Positions 36,044 through 50,400 of a DNA stretch of 64,000 bases are shown piece by piece. The position numbers and the translations under genes were made by a program. The number at the start of each line of letters is the position of its first letter. Positions within the stretch are counted from its first letter, which is position 1. Below the pieces are notes generated by a model, which saw only the letters and a program-made list of their open reading frames with translations, made no database searches and was not told the origin of the DNA. Origin of the DNA: Protonemura montana (lineage: Eukaryota; Arthropoda; Insecta; Plecoptera; Nemouridae); the NCBI GenBank assembly GCA_947568835.1, contig CANOQG010000001.1, positions 1,039,001 through 1,103,000 on the forward strand. The letters run 5' to 3'.

Positions 36044-39000
36044 ATGCTAGCCAGACGCTCCAGACACTCTGCCACGCTAGCTAGACGCTCCAGACACTCT
36101 GATTCGCTACTAAGACGCTCCAGACACCTTGCCTCGCTACCCAGACACACCAGACACTCTGCCTCGCTAGCTAAACGCTCCAGACACTCTGCCTTGCTAC
36201 CCAGACCCTCCAGACACTCAGTCTCGCTAGCCAGGCGCTCCAGAAACTCTGCCTCGCTACCCAGACGCTCCAGACTATCTGCCACGCTAGCCAGTGGCTC
36301 CAGACTATCTGCCACGCTAGCCAGAGGCTCCAGATACTCTGCCACGCTTGTTAGACAATCCAGACTTTCTGCCTCGCTAGCCAGGCGCTCCAGACACTCT
36401 GCCTCGCTAGCCAGCCGCTTCAGACACTCTGCCATGCTAGCCAGACGCTTCAGACAATCTGGCTAGCTACCTAGACTCTCCAGACACTCTGCCTCGCTAG
36501 CCAGGCGCTCCAGACACTCTGCCACGCTAGCCAGACGCTCCAGACACTCTGATTCGCTACTTAGACGTTCAAGACACTTTGCCTCGCTCCCCAGACGCTC
36601 CAGACACTCTGCCTCGTTAGCCAGGCGCTTCAGAAGCTCTGCCTCGCTAGCCAGGCGCTCCAGACACTCTGCCATTCTAGCCAGACGCTCCAGACTATCT
36701 GCTACGCTAGCCAGAGGCTCCAGACGCTCTGCCACGCTAGATAGACGCTCCAGACACTCTGCCTTGCTAGCCAGACGCTCCAGACTATCTGCAACGCTAG
36801 CCAGAGGCTCCAGACACTCTGCCACGCTAGCTAGACGCTCCAGACACTCTGCCTTGCTACCCAGAATCTCCAGACACTCTGCCACGCTAGCCAGTGGCTC
36901 CAGCCACTCTGCCAGGCTAGCTTGACGCTCCAGGCACTCTGCCTCGCTACTTAGACGCTCCAGACACTCTGCCTCGCTAGCCAGGCGCTTCAGACACTCT
37001 GGTTGGCTACCCAGACGCTCCAGACACTCTGCCTCGCTAGCCAGCCTCTCCAGACACTCTACCACGCTAGCCAGACACTCCAGACACTCTACCACGCAAG
37101 CTTGACGCTCCAGGCACTCTGCCTCGCTAGCCAGGCGTTCCAGACACTCTGGCTCGCTTCCATACGCTCCAGACACTCTGCCATGCTAGCTAGTGGCTCC
37201 AGACTATCTGCCACGCTAGCCAGAGGCTGCAGACACTCTGCAATGCTAGCCAGACGCTCTAGACACTCTGCCACGCTAGCCAGCGGCTGAAGACACTCTG
37301 CAATGCTAGCCAGACGCTCCAGACACTCTGCCACGCTAGCTAGACGCTCCAGACACTCTGATTCGCTACTAAGACGCTCCAGACACCTTGCCTCGCTACC
37401 CAGACACACCAGACACTCTGCCTCGCTAGCTAAACGCTCCAGACACTCTGCCTTGCTACCCAGACCCTCCAGACACTCAGTCTCGCTAGCCAGGCGCTCC
37501 AGAAACTCTGCCTCGCTACCCAGACGCTCCAGACTATCTGCCACGCTAGCCAGTGGCTCCAGACTATCTGCCACGCTAGCCAGAGGCTCCAGATACTCTG
37601 CCACGCTTGTTAGACAATCCAGACTTTCTGCCTCGCTAGCCAGGCGCTCCAGACACTCTGCCTCGCTAGCCAGCCGCTTCAGACACTCTGCCATGCTAGC
37701 CAGACGCTTCAGACAATCTGGCTAGCTACCTAGACTCTCCAGACACTCTGCCTCGCTAGCCAGGCGCTCCAGACACTCTGCCACGCTAGCCAGACGCTCC
37801 AGACACTCTGATTCGCTACTTAGACGTTCAAGACACTTTGCCTCGCTCCCCAGACGCTCCAGACACTCTGCCTCGTTAACCAGGCGCTTTAGAAGCTCTG
37901 CCTCGCTAGCCAGGCGCTCCAGACACTCTGCCATTCTAGCCAGACGCCCTAGACTATCTGCTACGCTAGCCAGAGGCTCCAGACACTCTGCCACGCTAGA
38001 TAGACGCTCCAGACACTCTGCCTTGCTACCCAGATTCTCCAGACACTCTGCCTCGCTAGCCAGGCGCTCCAAACACTCTGTCTTAAAGGCAAGACGCTCC
38101 AGACACCCTGTCCCGCTTGCCAGACGCTCCAGACACTCTGCCTCGTCAGCCAGACGCTCTAGACACTCTGCTTTGCTTGCCAGACGCTCCAGACACTCTA
38201 CCATGCTAGCCAGACGCTCCAGACACGCTGCTTCGCTAAAAAGACGCTTCAGACACTCTGCCTAGCTAGCAAGACGCTGTAGACACTCTGCTTTGCTAGC
38301 CAGACGTTTCAGACACTCCGCCTCGCTAGCTAGACGCTCCAGACACTCTGCCTTGGTTGTTAGACGCTCCAGACTATCTGCCACGCTAGCTAGACGCTCC
38401 AGACACTCTGCCTCGCTACCCAGACGCTCCAGAAACTCTGCCTCGCTAGATTGGCGTTAGACACTTTGCCTTGCTAGACAGACGCTCCATACACTCTCGT
38501 TTTATTGCAAATCGCTTCAGACACTTTGCCTCGGTAATAACACGCTCAAGAAACTCTGCCTCGCTAGCAAGACGCTCCATAGACTCTGCTTCGCTATCCA
38601 GACGTTCCAGACACTTTGCCTTGCTAGCCAGACGCTCCAGACATTCTGCCACGCTAGTCAGACATTCCAGACACTCTGCCATGCTAGCCAGACACTCCAG
38701 ACTTACTGCCACGCTAGCCAGAGGTTTCAGACACTCTGCTCGTCTAGCTAGACGCTCCAGACACTCTGCCTTGCTACCCAGACCCTCCAGACACTCTGCC
38801 TCGCTAGCCAGGCGCTCCAGACACGCTGCCTCGCTCCCAGACGCTCCAGACTATCAGCCACGCTAGCCAGTGGCTCCAGATTATCTGCCACGCTAGCCAG
38901 AGGCTCCAGACACTCTGCCACGCTAGCTAGACGCTCCAGACTTTCTGCTACGCTAGCCAGACGCTCAAGACACTATGCCACGCTAGCTTGACGCTCCAGA

Positions 39001-42000
39001 CACTCTGCCTTGCTACCCAGACCCTTCAGACACTCTGCCTGCTACCCAGACGCTCCAGACACTCTGCCTCGCTAGCCAGGCGCTCCAGACACTCTGCCAT
39101 GCTAGCCAGACGCTCCAGACTATCTGCTACGCTAGCCAGAGGCTCCAGACGCTCTGCCACGCTAGATAGACGCTCCAGACACTCTGCCTTGCTAGCCAGA
39201 CGCTCCAGACTATCTGCAACGCTAGCCAGAGGCTCCAGACACTCTGCCACGCTAGCTAGACGCTCCAGACACTCTGCCTTGCTACCCAGAATCTCCAGAC
39301 ACTCTGCCACGCTAGCCAGTGGCTCCAGCCACTCTGCCAGGCTAGCTTGACGCTCCAGGCACTCTGCCTCGCTACTTAGACGCTCCAGACACTCTGCCTC
39401 GCTAGCCAGGCGCTTCAGACACTCTGGTTGGCTACCCAGACGCTCCAGACACTCTGCCTCGCTAGCCAGCCTCTCCAGACACTCTACCACGCTAGCCAGA
39501 CACTCCAGACACTCTACCACGCAAGCTTGACGCTCCAGGCACTCTGCCTCGCTAGCCAGGCGTTCCAGACACTCTGGCTCGCTTCCATACGCTCCAGACA
39601 CTCTGCCATGCTAGCTAGTGGCTCCAGACTATCTGCCACGCTAGCCAGAGGCTGCAGACACTCTGCAATGCTAGCCAGACGCTCTAGACACTCTGCCACG
39701 CTAGCCAGCGGCTGAAGACACTCTGCAATGCTAGCCAGACGCTCCAGACACTCTGCCACGCTAGCTAGACGCTCCAGACACTCTGATTCGCTACTAAGAC
39801 GCTCCAGACACCTTGCCTCGCTACCCAGACACACCAGACACTCTGCCTCGCTAGCTAAACGCTCCAGACACTCTGCCTTGCTACCCAGACCCTCCAGACA
39901 CTCAGTCTCGCTAGCCAGGCGCTCCAGAAACTCTGCCTCGCTACCCAGACGCTCCAGACTATCTGCCACGCTAGCCAGTGGCTCCAGACTATCTGCCACG
40001 CTAGCCAGAGGCTCCAGATACTCTGCCACGCTTGTTAGACAATCCAGACTTTCTGCCTCGCTAGCCAGGCGCTCCAGACACTCTGCCTCGCTAGCCAGCC
40101 GCTTCAGACACTCTGCCATGCTAGCCAGACGCTTCAGACAATCTGGCTAGCTACCTAGACTCTCCAGACACTCTGCCTCGCTAGCCAGGCGCTCCAGACA
40201 CTCTGCCACGCTAGCCAGACGCTCCAGACACTCTGATTCGCTACTTAGACGTTCAAGACACTTTGCCTCGCTCCCCAGACGCTCCAGACACTCTGCCTCG
40301 TTAGCCAGGCGCTTCAGAAGCTCTGCCTCGCTAGCCAGGCGCTCCAGACACTCTGCCATTCTAGCCAGACGCTCCAGACTATCTGCTACGCTAGCCAGAG
40401 GCTCCAGACGCTCTGCCACGCTAGATAGACGCTCCAGACACTCTGCCTTGCTAGCCAGACGCTCCAGACTATCTGCAACGCTAGCCAGAGGCTCCAGACA
40501 CTCTGCCACGCTAGCTAGACGCTCCAGACACTCTGCCTTGCTACCCAGAATCTCCAGACACTCTGCCACGCTAGCCAGTGGCTCCAGCCACTCTGCCAGG
40601 CTAGCTTGACGCTCCAGGCACTCTGCCTCGCTACTTAGACGCTCCAGACACTCTGCCTCGCTAGCCAGGCGCTTCAGACACTCTGGTTGGCTACCCAGAC
40701 GCTCCAGACACTCTGCCTCGCTAGCCAGCCTCTCCAGACACTCTACCACGCTAGCCAGACACTCCAGACACTCTACCACGCAAGCTTGACGCTCCAGGCA
40801 CTCTGCCTCGCTAGCCAGGCGTTCCAGACACTCTGGCTCGCTTCCATACGCTCCAGACACTCTGCCATGCTAGCTAGTGGCTCCAGACTATCTGCCACGC
40901 TAGCCAGAGGCTGCAGACACTCTGCAATGCTAGCCAGACGCTCTAGACACTCTGCCACGCTAGCCAGCGGCTGAAGACACTCTGCAATGCTAGCCAGACG
41001 CTCCAGACACTCTGCCACGCTAGCTAGACGCTCCAGACACTCTGATTCGCTACTAAGACGCTCCAGACACCTTGCCTCGCTACCCAGACACACCAGACAC
41101 TCTGCCTCGCTAGCTAAACGCTCCAGACACTCTGCCTTGCTACCCAGACCCTCCAGACACTCAGTCTCGCTAGCCAGGCGCTCCAGAAACTCTGCCTCGC
41201 TACCCAGACGCTCCAGACTATCTGCCACGCTAGCCAGTGGCTCCAGACTATCTGCCACGCTAGCCAGAGGCTCCAGATACTCTGCCACGCTTGTTAGACA
41301 ATCCAGACTTTCTGCCTCGCTAGCCAGGCGCTCCAGACACTCTGCCTCGCTAGCCAGCCGCTTCAGACACTCTGCCATGCTAGCCAGACGCTTCAGACAA
41401 TCTGGCTAGCTACCTAGACTCTCCAGACACTCTGCCTCGCTAGCCAGGCGCTCCAGACACTCTGCCACGCTAGCCAGACGCTCCAGACACTCTGATTCGC
41501 TACTTAGACGTTCAAGACACTTTGCCTCGCTCCCCAGACGCTCCAGACACTCTGCCTCGTTAACCAGGCGCTTTAGAAGCTCTGCCTCGCTAGCCAGGCG
41601 CTCCAGACACTCTGCCATTCTAGCCAGACGCCCCAGACTATCTGCTACGCTAGCCAGAGGCTCCAGACACTCTGCCACGCTAGATAGACGCTCCAGACAC
41701 TCTGCCTTGCTACCCAGATTCTCCAGACACTCTGCCTCGCTAGCCAGGCGCTCCAGACACTCTGCCTCGCTACCCAGACGCTTCAGACTATCTGCCACGC
41801 TAGCCAGTGGCTCCAGACACTCTGCCACGCTAGCTAGACGCTCCAGGCACTCTGCCTCGCTACTTAGACGCTCCAGAAACTCTGCCTCACTAGCCAGGCA
41901 CTCCAGACACTCTGGCTCGCTACCCAGACGATCCAGACACTCTGCCTCCCTAGCCAGCCGCTCCAGACACTCTGCCATGCTAGCTAGAGATTTCAGACAC

Positions 42001-43175
42001 TCTGCTACGCTAGCTAGACGCTCCAGACACTCTGCCACGCTAGCTAGACGCTCCAGACACTCTGCCTTGCTACTTAGACCCTCCAGACACTCTGCCTCGC
42101 TAGCCAGGCGCTCCAGACACTCTGCCTCGCTACCCAGACGCTCCAGACTATTTGCCACGCTAGCCAGAGGCTCCAGACACTCTGCCACGCTAGCTAGACG
42201 CTCCAGACACTCTGCCTCGCTAGCCAGGCGCTCCAGACACTCTGCCTCGCTATACAGACGCTCCATACACTCTGCCTTGCTAGCCAGCCTCTCCAGACAC
42301 TCTGCAATGCTAGCCAGACGCTCCAGACTTTCTGCCACGCTAGCCAGAGGTTTAAGACACTCTGCTACGGTAGCTAGACGCTTCAGAAACTCTGCGTCGC
42401 TAGCTTGACGCTCCAGACACTCTGATTCGCTACTTAGACGTTCAAGACACTTTGCCTCGCTCCCCAGACGCTCCAGACACTCTGCCTCGTTAGCCAGGCG
42501 CTTCAGAAGCTCTGCCTCGCTAGCCAGGCGCTCCAGACACTCTGCCATTCTAGCCAGACGCTCCAGACTATCTGCTACGCTAGCCAGAGGCTCCAGACGC
42601 TCTGCCACGCTAGATAGACGCTCCAGACACTCTGCCTTGCTAGCCAGACGCTCCAGACTATCTGCAACGCTAGCCAGAGGCTCCAGACACTCTGCCACGC
42701 TAGCTAGACGCTCCAGACACTCTGCCTTGCTACCCAGAATCTCCAGACACTCTGCCACGCTAGCCAGTGGCTCCAGCCACTCTGCCAGGCTAGCTTGACG
42801 CTCCAGGCACTCTGCCTCGCTACTTAGACGCTCCAGACACTCTGCCTCGCTAGCCAGGCGCTTCAGACACTCTGGTTGGCTACCCAGACGCTCCAGACAC
42901 TCTGCCTCGCTAGCCAGCCTCTCCAGACACTCTACCACGCTAGCCAGACACTCCAGACACTCTACCACGCAAGCTTGACGCTCCAGGCACTCTGCCTCGC
43001 TAGCCAGGCGTTCCAGACACTCTGGCTCGCTTCCATACGCTCCAGACACTCTGCCATGCTAGCTAGTGGCTCCAGACTATCTGCCACGCTAGCCAGAGGC
43101 TGCAGACACTCTGCAATGCTAGCCAGACGCTCTAGACACTCTGCCACGCTAGCCAGCGGCTGAAGACACTCTGCA
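36044..43175. repeat. 7132-bp higher-order repeat, copy 2
   Basis: Block starts at 36,044, 37,303, 39,728 and 40,987 repeat the spacing of copy 1 exactly. The 233-codon + frame segments at 34,575 and 41,707 appear identical. The long - frames at 34,274 and 41,406 differ at about three residues. The AT-richer marker is at 38,446. Confidence 0.95.
38446..38587. repeat. AT-richer marker module, copy 3
   Basis: This is the counterpart of 31,314-31,455 exactly 7132 bp further on. The following unit carries GACACTCCAGACTTACTG near 38,691, where the sister copies have GACGCTCC. Confidence 0.88.
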
Positions 43176-45724
43176 ATGCTAGCCAGACGCTCCAGACACT
43201 CTGCCACGCTAGCTAGACGCTCCAGACACTCTGATTCGCTACTAAGACGCTCCAGACACCTTGCCTCGCTACCCAGACACACCAGACACTCTGCCTCGCT
43301 AGCTAAACGCTCCAGACACTCTGCCTTGCTACCCAGACCCTCCAGACACTCAGTCTCGCTAGCCAGGCGCTCCAGAAACTCTGCCTCGCTACCCAGACGC
43401 TCCAGACTATCTGCCACGCTAGCCAGTGGCTCCAGACTATCTGCCACGCTAGCCAGAGGCTCCAGATACTCTGCCACGCTTGTTAGACAATCCAGACTTT
43501 CTGCCTCGCTAGCCAGGCGCTCCAGACACTCTGCCTCGCTAGCCAGCCGCTTCAGACACTCTGCCATGCTAGCCAGACGCTTCAGACAATCTGGCTAGCT
43601 ACCTAGACTCTCCAGACACTCTGCCTCGCTAGCCAGGCGCTCCAGACACTCTGCCACGCTAGCCAGACGCTCCAGACACTCTGATTCGCTACTTAGACGT
43701 TCAAGACACTTTGCCTCGCTCCCCAGACGCTCCAGACACTCTGCCTCGTTAACCAGGCGCTTTAGAAGCTCTGCCTCGCTAGCCAGGCGCTCCAGACACT
43801 CTGCCATTCTAGCCAGACGCCCCAGACTATCTGCTAAGCTAGCCAGAGGCTCCAGACACTCTGCCACGCTAGATAGACGCTCCAGACACTCTGCCTTGCT
43901 ACCCAGATTCTCCAGACACTCTGCCTCGCTAGCCAGGCGCTCCAGACACTCTGCCTCGCTACCCAGACGCTTCAGACTATCTGCCACGCTAGCCAGTGGC
44001 TCCAGACACTCTGCCACGCTAGCTAGACGCTCCAGGCACTCTGCCTCGCTACTTAGACGCTCCAGAAACTCTGCCTCACTAGCCAGGCACTCCAGACACT
44101 CTGGCTCGCTACCCAGACGATCCAGACACTCTGCCTCCCTAGCCAGCCGCTCCAGACACTCTGCCATGCTAGCTAGAGATTTCAGACACTCTGCTACGCT
44201 AGCTAGACGCTCCAGACACTCTGCCACGCTAGCTAGACGCTCCAGACACTCTGCCTTGCTACTTAGACCCTCCAGACACTCTGCCTCGCTAGCCAGGCGC
44301 TCCAGACACTCTGCCTCGCTACCCAGACGCTCCAGACTATTTGCCACGCTAGCCAGAGGCTCCAGACACTCTGCCACGCTAGCTAGACGCTCCAGACACT
44401 CTGCCTCGCTAGCCAGGCGCTCCAGACACTCTGCCTCGCTATACAGACGCTCCATACACTCTGCCTTGCTAGCCAGCCTCTCCAGACACTCTGCAATGCT
44501 AGCCAGACGCTCCAGACTTTCTGCCACGCTAGCCAGAGGTTTAAGACACTCTGCTACGGTAGCTAGACGCTTCAGAAACTCTGCGTCGCTAGCTTGACGC
44601 TCCAGACACTCTGCCTCGCTACCCAGGCGCTCCAGACTATCTGCCACGCTAGCCAAAGGCCCCAGACACTCTGCCACGCTAGCTAGACGCTCCAGACACT
44701 CTGCCTCGCTAGCCAGGCGCTCCAGACACTCACCCTCGCTACCAAGACGCTCTAGACACTCTGCCTCGCTAGCCAGCCGCTTCAGACACTCTGCCATGCT
44801 AGCCAGACGCTCCAGACTTACTGCCACGCTAACCAGAGGTTTCAGACACTCTGCTCGTCTAGCTAGACGCTCCAGACACTCTGCCTTGCTACTCAGACTC
44901 TCCAGACACTCTGCCTCGCTAGCCAGGCGCTCCAGACACTCTGCCACGCTAGCCAGACGCTCCAGACACTCTGATTCGCTACTTAGACGTTCAAGACACT
45001 TTGCCTCGCTCCCCAGACGCTCCAGACACTCTGCCTCGTTAGCCAGGCGCTTCAGAAGCTCTGCCTCGCTAGCCAGGCGCTCCAGACACTCTGCCATTCT
45101 AGCCAGACGCTCCAGACTATCTGCTACGCTAGCCAGAGGCTCCAGACGCTCTGCCACGCTAGATAGACGCTCCAGACACTCTGCCTTGCTAGCCAGACGC
45201 TCCAGACTATCTGCAACGCTAGCCAGAGGCTCCAGACACTCTGCCACGCTAGCTAGACGCTCCAGACACTCTGCCTTGCTACCCAGAATCTCCAGACACT
45301 CTGCCACGCTAGCCAGTGGCTCCAGCCACTCTGCCAGGCTAGCTTGACGCTCCAGGCACTCTGCCTCGCTACTTAGACGCTCCAGACACTCTGCCTCGCT
45401 AGCCAGGCGCTTCAGACACTCTGGTTGGCTACCCAGACGCTCCAGACACTCTGCCTCGCTAGCCAGCCTCTCCAGACACTCTACCACGCTAGCCAGACAC
45501 TCCAGACACTCTACCACGCAAGCTTGACGCTCCAGGCACTCTGCCTCGCTAGCCAGGCGTTCCAGACACCCTGGCTCGCTTCCATACGCTCCAGACACTC
45601 TGCCATGCTAGCTAGTGGCTCCAGACTATCTGCCACGCTAGCCAGAGGCTGCAGACACTCTGCAATGCTAGCCAGACGCTCTAGACACTCTGCCACGCTA
45701 GCCAGCGGCTGAAGACACTCTGCA
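43176..45724. repeat. 2549-bp derived HOR block, copy 1
   Basis: It starts with the same 423-bp leader as the 1259/2189-bp blocks and continues like the 2189-bp block. It gains 360 bp (12 units) around 44.6-44.95 kb containing GGCCCCAGACAC, CTCACCCTCGC and CTTACTGCCACGC units. The gained material matches the family near 24.0-24.3 kb, so the block is a hybrid. Confidence 0.88.
43595..45598 (-). other. Repeat-derived open frame (667 codons) in the 2549-bp block, coding status doubtful
   Basis: This has the same acidic AECLERLAS decapeptide as the longest frame. It starts at a GTG (45,596-45,598) just inside a 29-bp TTCCATAC unit and ends at the TAG created by GGCTAGCTACCTAG. Related frames ending at the same copied stop occur at 34,274-35,917 and 41,406-43,049 (547 codons each). 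The shared stop shows that frame termination is built into the HOR. Confidence 0.15.
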
Positions 45725-47487
45725 ATGCTAGCCAGACGCTCCAGACACTCTGCCACGCTAGCTAGACGCTCCAGACACTCTGATTCGCTACTAAGACGCT
45801 CCAGACACCTTGCCTCGCTACCCAGACACACCAGACACTCTGCCTCGCTAGCTAAACGCTCCAGACACTCTGCCTTGCTACCCAGACCCTCCAGACACTC
45901 AGTCTCGCTAGCCAGGCGCTCCAGAAACTCTGCCTCGCTACCCAGACGCTCCAGACTATCTGCCACGCTAGCCAGTGGCTCCAGACTATCTGCCACGCTA
46001 GCCAGAGGCTCCAGATACTCTGCCACGCTTGTTAGACAATCCAGACTTTCTGCCTCGCTAGCCAGGCGCTCCAGACACTCTGCCTCGCTAGCCAGCCGCT
46101 TCAGACACTCTGCCATGCTAGCCAGACGCTTCAGACAATCTGGCTAGCTACCTAGACTCTCCAGACACTCTGCCTCGCTAGCCAGGCGCTCCAGACACTC
46201 TGCCACGCTAGCCAGACGCTCCAGACACTCTGATTCGCTACTTAGACGTTCAAGACACTTTGCCTCGCTCCCCAGACGCTCCAGACACTCTGCCTCGTTA
46301 ACCAGGCGCTTTAGAAGCTCTGCCTCGCTAGCCAGGCGCTCCAGACACTCTGCCATTCTAGCCAGACGCTCCAGACTATCTGCTACGCTAGCCAGAGGCT
46401 CCAGACACTCTGCCACGCTAGATAGACGCTCCAGACACTCTGCCTTGCTACCCAGATTCTCCAGACACTCTGCCTCGCTAGCCAGGCGCTCCAGACACTC
46501 TGCCTCGCTACCCAGACGCTTCAGACTATCTGCCACGCTAGCCAGTGGCTCCAGACACTCTGCCACGCTAGCTAGACGCTCCAGGCACTCTGCCTCGCTA
46601 CTTAGACGCTCCAGAAACTCTGCCTCACTAGCCAGGCACTCCAGACACTCTGGCTCGCTACCCAGACGATCCAGACACTCTGCCTCCCTAGCCAGCCGCT
46701 CCAGACACTCTGCCATGCTAGCTAGAGATTTCAGACACTCTGCTACGCTAGCTAGACGCTCCAGACACTCTGCCACGCTAGCTAGACGCTCCAGACACTC
46801 TGCCTTGCTACTTAGACCCTCCAGACACTCTGCCTCGCTAGCCAGGCGCTCCAGACACTCTGCCTCGCTACCCAGACGCTCCAGACTATTTGCCACGCTA
46901 GCCAGAGGCTCCAGACACTCTGCCACGCTAGCTAGACGCTCCAGACACTCTGCCTCGCTAGCCAGGCGCTCCAGACACTCTGCCTCGCTATACAGACGCT
47001 CCATACACTCTGCCTTGCTAGCCAGCCTCTCCAGACACTCTGCAATGCTAGCCAGACGCTCCAGACTTTCTGCCACGCTAGCCAGAGGTTAAGACACTCT
47101 GCTACGGTAGCTAGACGCTTCAGAAACTCTGCGTCGCTAGCTTGACGCTCCAGACACTCTGCCTCGCTACCCAGACGCTCCAGACTATCTGCCACGCTAG
47201 CCAAAGGCCCCAGACACTCTGCCACGCTAGCTAGACGCTCCAGACACTCTGCCTCGCTAGCCAGTTGCTCCAGACACTCACCCTCGCTACCAAGACGCTC
47301 TAGACACTCTGCCTCGCTAGCCAGCCGCTTCAGACACTCTGCCATGCTAGCCAGACGCTCCAGACTTACTGCCACGCTAACCAGAGGTTTCAGACACTCT
47401 GCTCGTCTAGCTAGACGCTCCAGACACTCTGCCTTGCTACTCAGACCCTCCAGACACACTGCCTCGCTAGCCAGGCGCTCCAGACAC
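45725..47487. repeat. 2549-bp derived HOR block, copy 2 (partial)
   Basis: It matches 43,176 onward at a 2549-bp offset to about 47,088. There one T is lost (GAGGTTAAG against GAGGTTTAAG), and the offset becomes 2548. Similarity to copy 1 ends near 47,487, where the sequence switches to a segment matching 24.3-25.5 kb at a 23,165-bp offset. Confidence 0.85.
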
Positions 47488-50400
47488 GCTGCCTCGCTAC
47501 CCAGACGCTCCAGACTATCAGCCACGCTAGCCAGTGGCTCCAGATTATCTGCCACGCTAGCCAGAGGCTCCAGACACTCTGCCACGCTAGCTAGACGCTC
47601 CAGACACTCTGCCTCCCTAGCCAGACGCTCCAGACACTCTGCCTCCCTAGCCAGAGGTTTCAGACACTCTGCTACGCTAGCTTAACGCTCCAGACTTTCT
47701 GCTACGCTAGCCAGACGCTCAAGACACTATGCCACGCTAGCTTGACGCTCCAGACACTCTGCCTTGCTACCCAGACCCTTCAGACACTCTGCCTGCTACC
47801 CAGACGCTCCAGACACTATGCCTCGCTAGCCAGGCGCTCCAGACACTCTGCCACGCTAGCCAGACGCTCCAGACACTCTGATTCGCTACCCAGACGTTCA
47901 AGACACTTTGCCTCGCTCCCCAGACGCTCCAGACACTCTGCCTCGTTAGCCAGGCGCTTCAGAAGCTCTGCCTCGCTAGCCAGGCGCTCCAGACACTCTG
48001 CCATGCTAGCCAGACGCTCCAGACTATCTGCTACGCTAGCCAGAGGCTCAAGACACTCTGCCACGCTAGATAGACGCTCCAGACACTCTGCCTTGCTAGC
48101 CAGACGCTCCAGACTATCTGCAACGCTAGCCAGAGGCTCCAGACACTCTGCCACGCTAGCTAGACGATCCAGACACTCTGCCTTGCTACCCAGAATCTCC
48201 AGACACTCTTCCACGCTAGCCAGTGGCTCCAGACACTCAGCCTTGCTAGCCAGACGCTCCAGACTATCTGCAACGCTAGCCAGAGGCTCCAGACACTCTG
48301 CCTCGCTAGCCAGGCGCTTCAGACACTCTGGCTGGCTACCCAGACGCTCCAGACACTCTGCCTCGCTAGCCAGCCTCTCCAGACACTCTACCACGCTAGC
48401 CAGACACTCCAGACACTCTACCACGCAAGCTTGACGCTCCAGGCACTCTGCCTCGCTAGCCAGGCGTTCCAGACACTCTGGCTCGCTTCCATACGTTCCA
48501 GACTTTCTGCTTTGCTAGCCAGTGGCTCCAGACTATCTGCCACGCTATCCAGAGGCTGCAGACACTCTGCAATGCTAGCCAGACGCTCCAGACACTCTGC
48601 CACGCTAGCCAGAGGCTAAAGACACTCTGCAATGCTAGCCAGACGCTCCAGACACTCTGCCTCGCTAGCCAGACGCTCCAGACTATCTGCCACGCTAGCC
48701 AGACACTCCAGACTATCCGCCACGCTAGCCATAGGCTCCAGACACTCTGCCTCGCTATTCAGATGCTCCAGTTACTCTACCATGCTAGCTAGACGCTCCA
48801 GACACACTGCCTCGCTAGCCAGGCGCTCCAGACACTCTGCCTCGCTACCCAGGCGCTCCAGACACTCTGCCTCGCTATCCAGACGCTCCAGGCACTCTGC
48901 CTCGCCAGCAAGGCACTTCAGACACTCTTTTTCGCTAGCTAGACGGTCCAGACACTCAGCCATGCTAGCCAGACGCTCCAGGTACTCTGCCTTGCTACCC
49001 AGACGCTCCAGACACTCTGCTATTCTAGTCAGACGCTCCAGACTATCTGCTACGCTAGCCAGAGGCTCCAGACACTCTGCCACGCTAGCCATACGCTCTA
49101 GAAACTCTGCTATGCTAGCCACACGCTCCAGACTTTCCGCCACGCTAGCCAGACGCTCTAGACTTTCTGCCTCGCTAGCAAGACGCTCCTGACACTCTGC
49201 CTCGCTAGCCAGACGCACCAGACACTTTGCCTCGCTACCCAGACGCTCCAGACACTCTGCCTCGCTAGCTAGACGCTCTAGACACTCTGCCATGATAACC
49301 AGATGCTCCAGACTATCCGCCACGCTAGCTATAGGCTCCAGACACTCGGCCACGCTAGCAAGACGCTCCAGACACTCAGCCACGCTCGCCAGACGTTTCA
49401 GACACTCTGCCTCGCTATTCAGATGCTCCAGTTACTCTACCATGCTAGCTAGACGCTCCAGACACTCTGCCTCGCTAGCCAGGCGCTCCAGACACTCTGC
49501 CTCGCTACCCAGACGCTCCAGGCACTCTGCCTCGCCAGCAAGTTACTTTAGACACTCTGTTTCGCTAGCTAGACGGTCCAGACACTCAGCCATGCTAGCC
49601 AGACGCTCCAGGTACTCTGCCTTGCTATCCAGACGCTCCAGACACACTGCCTCGCTTGCCAGGCGCTCAAAACACTCTGCCACGCTAGCAAGACGCTCCA
49701 GACACTCTGCCACGCTAGCCAGACGCTCCAGACAATCTGCCACGCTAGCAAGACGCTCCAGACACTCTGTCTCGCTACCCAGACGCTCCAGACACTCTGC
49801 CACGCTAGCCATAGGCTCCAGACAATCTGCCACGCTAGCTAGACGCTCCAGACACTCTGCCTTGCTACCCAGACGCTCCAGACACTCTGCTACGCTAGCT
49901 AGACGCTTCAGAAACTCTGCGTCGCTAGCTTGACGCTCCAGACACTCTGCCTCGCTACCCAGACGCTCCAGACTATCTGCCACGCTAGCCAAAGGCCCCA
50001 GACACTCTGCCACGCTAGCTAGACGCTCCAGACACTCTGCCTCGCTAGCCAGGCGCTCCAGACACTCACCCTCGCTACCAAGACGCTCTAGACACTCTGC
50101 CTCGCTAGCCAGCCGCTTCAGACACTCTGCCATGCTAGCCAGACGCTCCAGACTTACTGCCACGCTAACCAGAGGTTTCAGACACTCTGCTCGTCTAGCT
50201 AGACGCTCCAGACACTCTGCCTTGCTACCCAGACCCTCCAGACACTCTGCCTCGCTAGCCAGGCGCTCCAGACACGCTGCCTCGCTACCCAGACGCTCCA
50301 GACTATCAGCCACGCTAGCCAGTGGCTCCAGATTATCTGCCACGCTAGCCAGAGGCTCCAGACACTCTGCCACGCTAGCTAGACGTTCCAGACACTCTGC

